The translations under genes and the position numbers were made by a program. From NCBI GenBank assembly GCA_946481265.1, contig CAMLNE010000050.1:1-16351 (forward strand): a stretch of 16,351 nucleotides of DNA, written 5' to 3'. This document shows, in pieces, positions 14,367 to 16,351 of this stretch. Positions within the stretch are counted from its first letter, which is position 1. Each line of letters begins with the position of its first letter. The DNA comes from an uncultured Panacagrimonas sp. (GTDB taxonomy: Bacteria > Pseudomonadota > Gammaproteobacteria > Nevskiales > Nevskiaceae). The notes under the pieces were generated by a model. That model did no database searches. It had not been told where the DNA came from and worked only from the letters and a program-made list of their open reading frames with translations.

Positions 14367-16351
14367 ATGTCGTGCAAAAGCGGCCTTCAGTCGTCCTCTT
14401 CCGGCGAGTCGCGGCGTCTGCGCCGGGCGCGCGAGCGTGTGCAGGCCGGTGACAAATGCGAGGCCGGCACGATCCGCAACGTCATCCTGGAGTCCTGGTT
14501 GCGGTCCCGCGCCGCCGGCGTGGATCCAAGCTGGGGATCTCGTCCGATGCCGGCCGTCGCAGGCCGTGCCGGAGATTCGGCCGATCAGCATCTGGTCAAG
14601 CTCGCAATGCCTGTCTTCGACTTCCTGCGCGACGCGCTGAGCGTGCACCCGCACCTGCTGATGCTCACTGGCCGCGATGCGCGTCCTCTGGCTCTGGCCG
14701 GTAGCGGCACGTCGGTGGAGGAAGGGGAGCGCATCAATGCGGCGGCCGGCGGCCTGTGGCGGGAAGATCGCGTCGGGACGGACGCGGTGGCGCTGTGCCA
14801 CGCCATTGGCGAACCGGTGCAGGTGCACTGGTACGAGCACTTTGCTCTGATTGCCGACCCATGGACCGGCAATTCCTGCCCGATACGCGATCCGGACTCG
14901 CAGGATCTGCTCGGGACCATCAACCTGTACGCGTACGGCTGCATCGCGCATCCGCAGGCTTTCGAGCTCACCCGGGAGGCAGCTCGTTCGATTGAGCGCC
15001 AGCTGGCGCTGGATGAATCGCAGCGCCAGACCCGCGTGCTCCAATCGTTCACTGAAAGCCTGGCGCGCGCGCCTCACGATGCGTCGCTGTGCCTGAGCCG
15101 GCATGGCCGCGTCCTAGCCCTGTCGCCTACGTCTCGGCAGGTGCTGGGCCTGGGGTCCAGGAACCTTTTCGGGCGCCCACTTTCGGAGCTCGCAGGGGCC
15201 GGGTGCCTCCCGCCATGCAGTGCGCTCAGCGAACCTCGCACGCTGGAACTTCGTTGCGATGGAGATCGAACGGTGCGCGCCGATCTGCATCCGATCGCTG
15301 AGGGTCGTGACATCGTCGGCTTCCACCTGCGCCTTCGGAGACCGCGCGGCAGCGTTACACGACAGGCCGGCCTCTCCGCCGACATGAGCGCGTGGCAGGC
15401 GCATTGGCGCTTCGAGGACATCGTCGGTCACAGTCCCGCCCTGGTGGCCGCAATCGAAAGTGCCCGGGTCGTCGCCCGCTCCGATCTGAATGTGTTGCTG
15501 GTTGGCGAGTCAGGCACTGGCAAGGAGCTGTTCGCGCACGCAATCCATGTTGCGAGCGAACGGGCATCCGGTCCGATCGTATCGATCAACTGCGGCGGCC
15601 TTGGTGGCGAACTGCTTGCGGCCGAACTCTTCGGCTACGAGGAAGGTGCCTTCACCGGTGCCGCCCGTGGCGGCCGCCCTGGAAAGATCGAACTCGCTGA
15701 CGGCGGCACGCTTTTCCTCGACGAAGTCGAAGCAATGTCGCCCGCGATGCAGGTGCAGTTGCTGCGCTTTCTCGAGGATCGCCGTTGCCTGCGGGTCGGT
15801 GGGTTGGCGCCGCGGACGGTCGACGTACGGGTCATCGCGGCGACCAACATGGATCTTCTAGAGATGGTGCAAGCGCGCGCGTTCCGGGGAGATCTGTATT
15901 ACCGGCTGGCGACGTGGCCGGTGACGATCCCGCCGTTGCGTGATCGCAGCGTGGACGTCGAGGTACTCGCGGCTCATCTGCTGCGCGCTCAGGGTTGCGA
16001 CCGAGCCCTGGCGGCTGACGCCCTCGCGACACTGCGCGCTCACGCTTGGCCCGGGAACGTCCGCGAACTTCGTAATGTCCTGCTGCAGGCCGGTCTTCGT
16101 GCCAGAGACCGAGAAATCACATCGCAGGATATTCGGATCACGCCACGTGTAGCGCCGTGCTCATCGTCTCCTCCCGAGGAACCATCCGGCGCTGAAACGC
16201 CGGATACGCTTGTGGCGGCGGAGCGTGACGCCATCCTCGCAATGCTCGCCCACCATGGCGGACGCATCGGAGAAACGGCGGCAGCGCTGGGCATCCACCG
16301 CGCGACGCTGTACCGAAAGCTGCGGCGTCATATTGTTCCCATGAGCGCCGG
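14367..16351 (+). CDS. AcoR-like sigma-54-dependent transcriptional activator (open at right edge)
   Basis: At least 661 residues are encoded from ATG 14367 to the window end without a stop. The order is: an N-terminal region with ILESWLRSRAAGVDP (about 40-55), a GAF-type sensor region (WREDRVGTDAVALCHAIGEP... YEHFALIADPWTGNSCPIRDP, about 130-190), a PAS-like segment (about 240-275), the AAA+ domain with Walker A GESGTGKE (380-387, Lys386), GAFTGA (427-432) for sigma-54 contact, Walker B LFLDE (449-453), then a Fis-type helix-turn-helix (about 621-657). This is the AcoR/MimR-type architecture, in which a small-molecule ligand probably acts at the GAF domain. GGAG (14353-14356) precedes the start, and an in-frame stop at 14316 limits upstream extension. 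Divergent orientation suggests control of the monooxygenase operon. Confidence 0.93.
   Translation, partial: MSCKSGLQSSSSGESRRLRRARERVQAGDKCEAGTIRNVILESWLRSRAAGVDPSWGSRPMPAVAGRAGDSADQHLVKLAMPVFDFLRDALSVHPHLLMLTGRDARPLALAGSGTSVEEGERINAAAGGLWREDRVGTDAVALCHAIGEPVQVHWYEHFALIADPWTGNSCPIRDPDSQDLLGTINLYAYGCIAHPQAFELTREAARSIERQLALDESQRQTRVLQSFTESLARAPHDASLCLSRHGRVLALSPTSRQVLGLGSRNLFGRPLSELAGAGCLPPCSALSEPRTLELRCDGDRTVRADLHPIAEGRDIVGFHLRLRRPRGSVTRQAGLSADMSAWQAHWRFEDIVGHSPALVAAIESARVVARSDLNVLLVGESGTGKELFAHAIHVASERASGPIVSINCGGLGGELLAAELFGYEEGAFTGAARGGRPGKIELADGGTLFLDEVEAMSPAMQVQLLRFLEDRRCLRVGGLAPRTVDVRVIAATNMDLLEMVQARAFRGDLYYRLATWPVTIPPLRDRSVDVEVLAAHLLRAQGCDRALAADALATLRAHAWPGNVRELRNVLLQAGLRARDREITSQDIRITPRVAPCSSSPPEEPSGAETPDTLVAAERDAILAMLAHHGGRIGETAAALGIHRATLYRKLRRHIVPMSA

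Noticed and set aside
14023..14640. Plus-strand frame across the regulatory region
   Set aside because: It overlaps the monooxygenase start antisense and the real activator frame, and its translation has no domain.
1..16351. CRISPR arrays, tRNA or rRNA genes, insertion sequences
   Set aside because: No regularly spaced repeats, cloverleaf-like sequence, rRNA signature or transposase-like translation was found on either strand.

Overview
The window is G+C-rich proteobacterial DNA carrying sulfur-oxidation genes. The gene order soxC-D-Y-Z-A-X-B, a monohaem-type SoxA and the SoxB sequence fit a betaproteobacterium or a related gammaproteobacterium. No rRNA, tRNA, transposase or CRISPR array is visible, so a closer placement cannot be supported.

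Left block (about 230-6630, + strand): a compact Sox operon in which most genes overlap by 1-4 bases. SoxXA attaches thiosulfate to the SoxYZ carrier, SoxB hydrolyses off sulfate, and SoxCD oxidises the remaining sulfane sulfur, so the full reductant-yielding cycle is present. A possible divergent gene with a twin-arginine motif runs off the left edge. Between soxX and soxB a 13-codon minigene is joined to both by ATGA overlaps.

Middle block (6784-10647, + strand): an OsmC-family thiol peroxidase, then an exported SBP56-family protein (probable methanethiol oxidase, MtoX), a SCO1/SenC-like copper protein with an unusual CX5C motif, and a dihaem MauG/cytochrome c peroxidase. mtoX-SCO-mauG is the known arrangement for bacterial methanethiol oxidase, which releases sulfide, H2O2 and formaldehyde. 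Beside a full sox cluster this suggests a route from methylated sulfur compounds to sulfate. Inverted repeats sharing CGCCATTTC/GAAATGG arms lie on both sides of this module.

Right block (10915-16351): a four-helix membrane protein gene converges on mauG. After about 355 bp with no recognisable gene comes a leftward operon of a luciferase-like flavin monooxygenase, an HSL-type alpha/beta hydrolase and a RidA-family protein lacking the deaminase arginine. Divergent from it is an AcoR-like sigma-54 activator (GAF, AAA+, Fis-type HTH), open at the right edge. The shared intergenic region holds a helically phased array of TGCAAC half-sites and a weak -24/-12 match facing the monooxygenase gene. 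This looks like an inducible catabolic operon of unknown substrate and is the least-explained system in the window.
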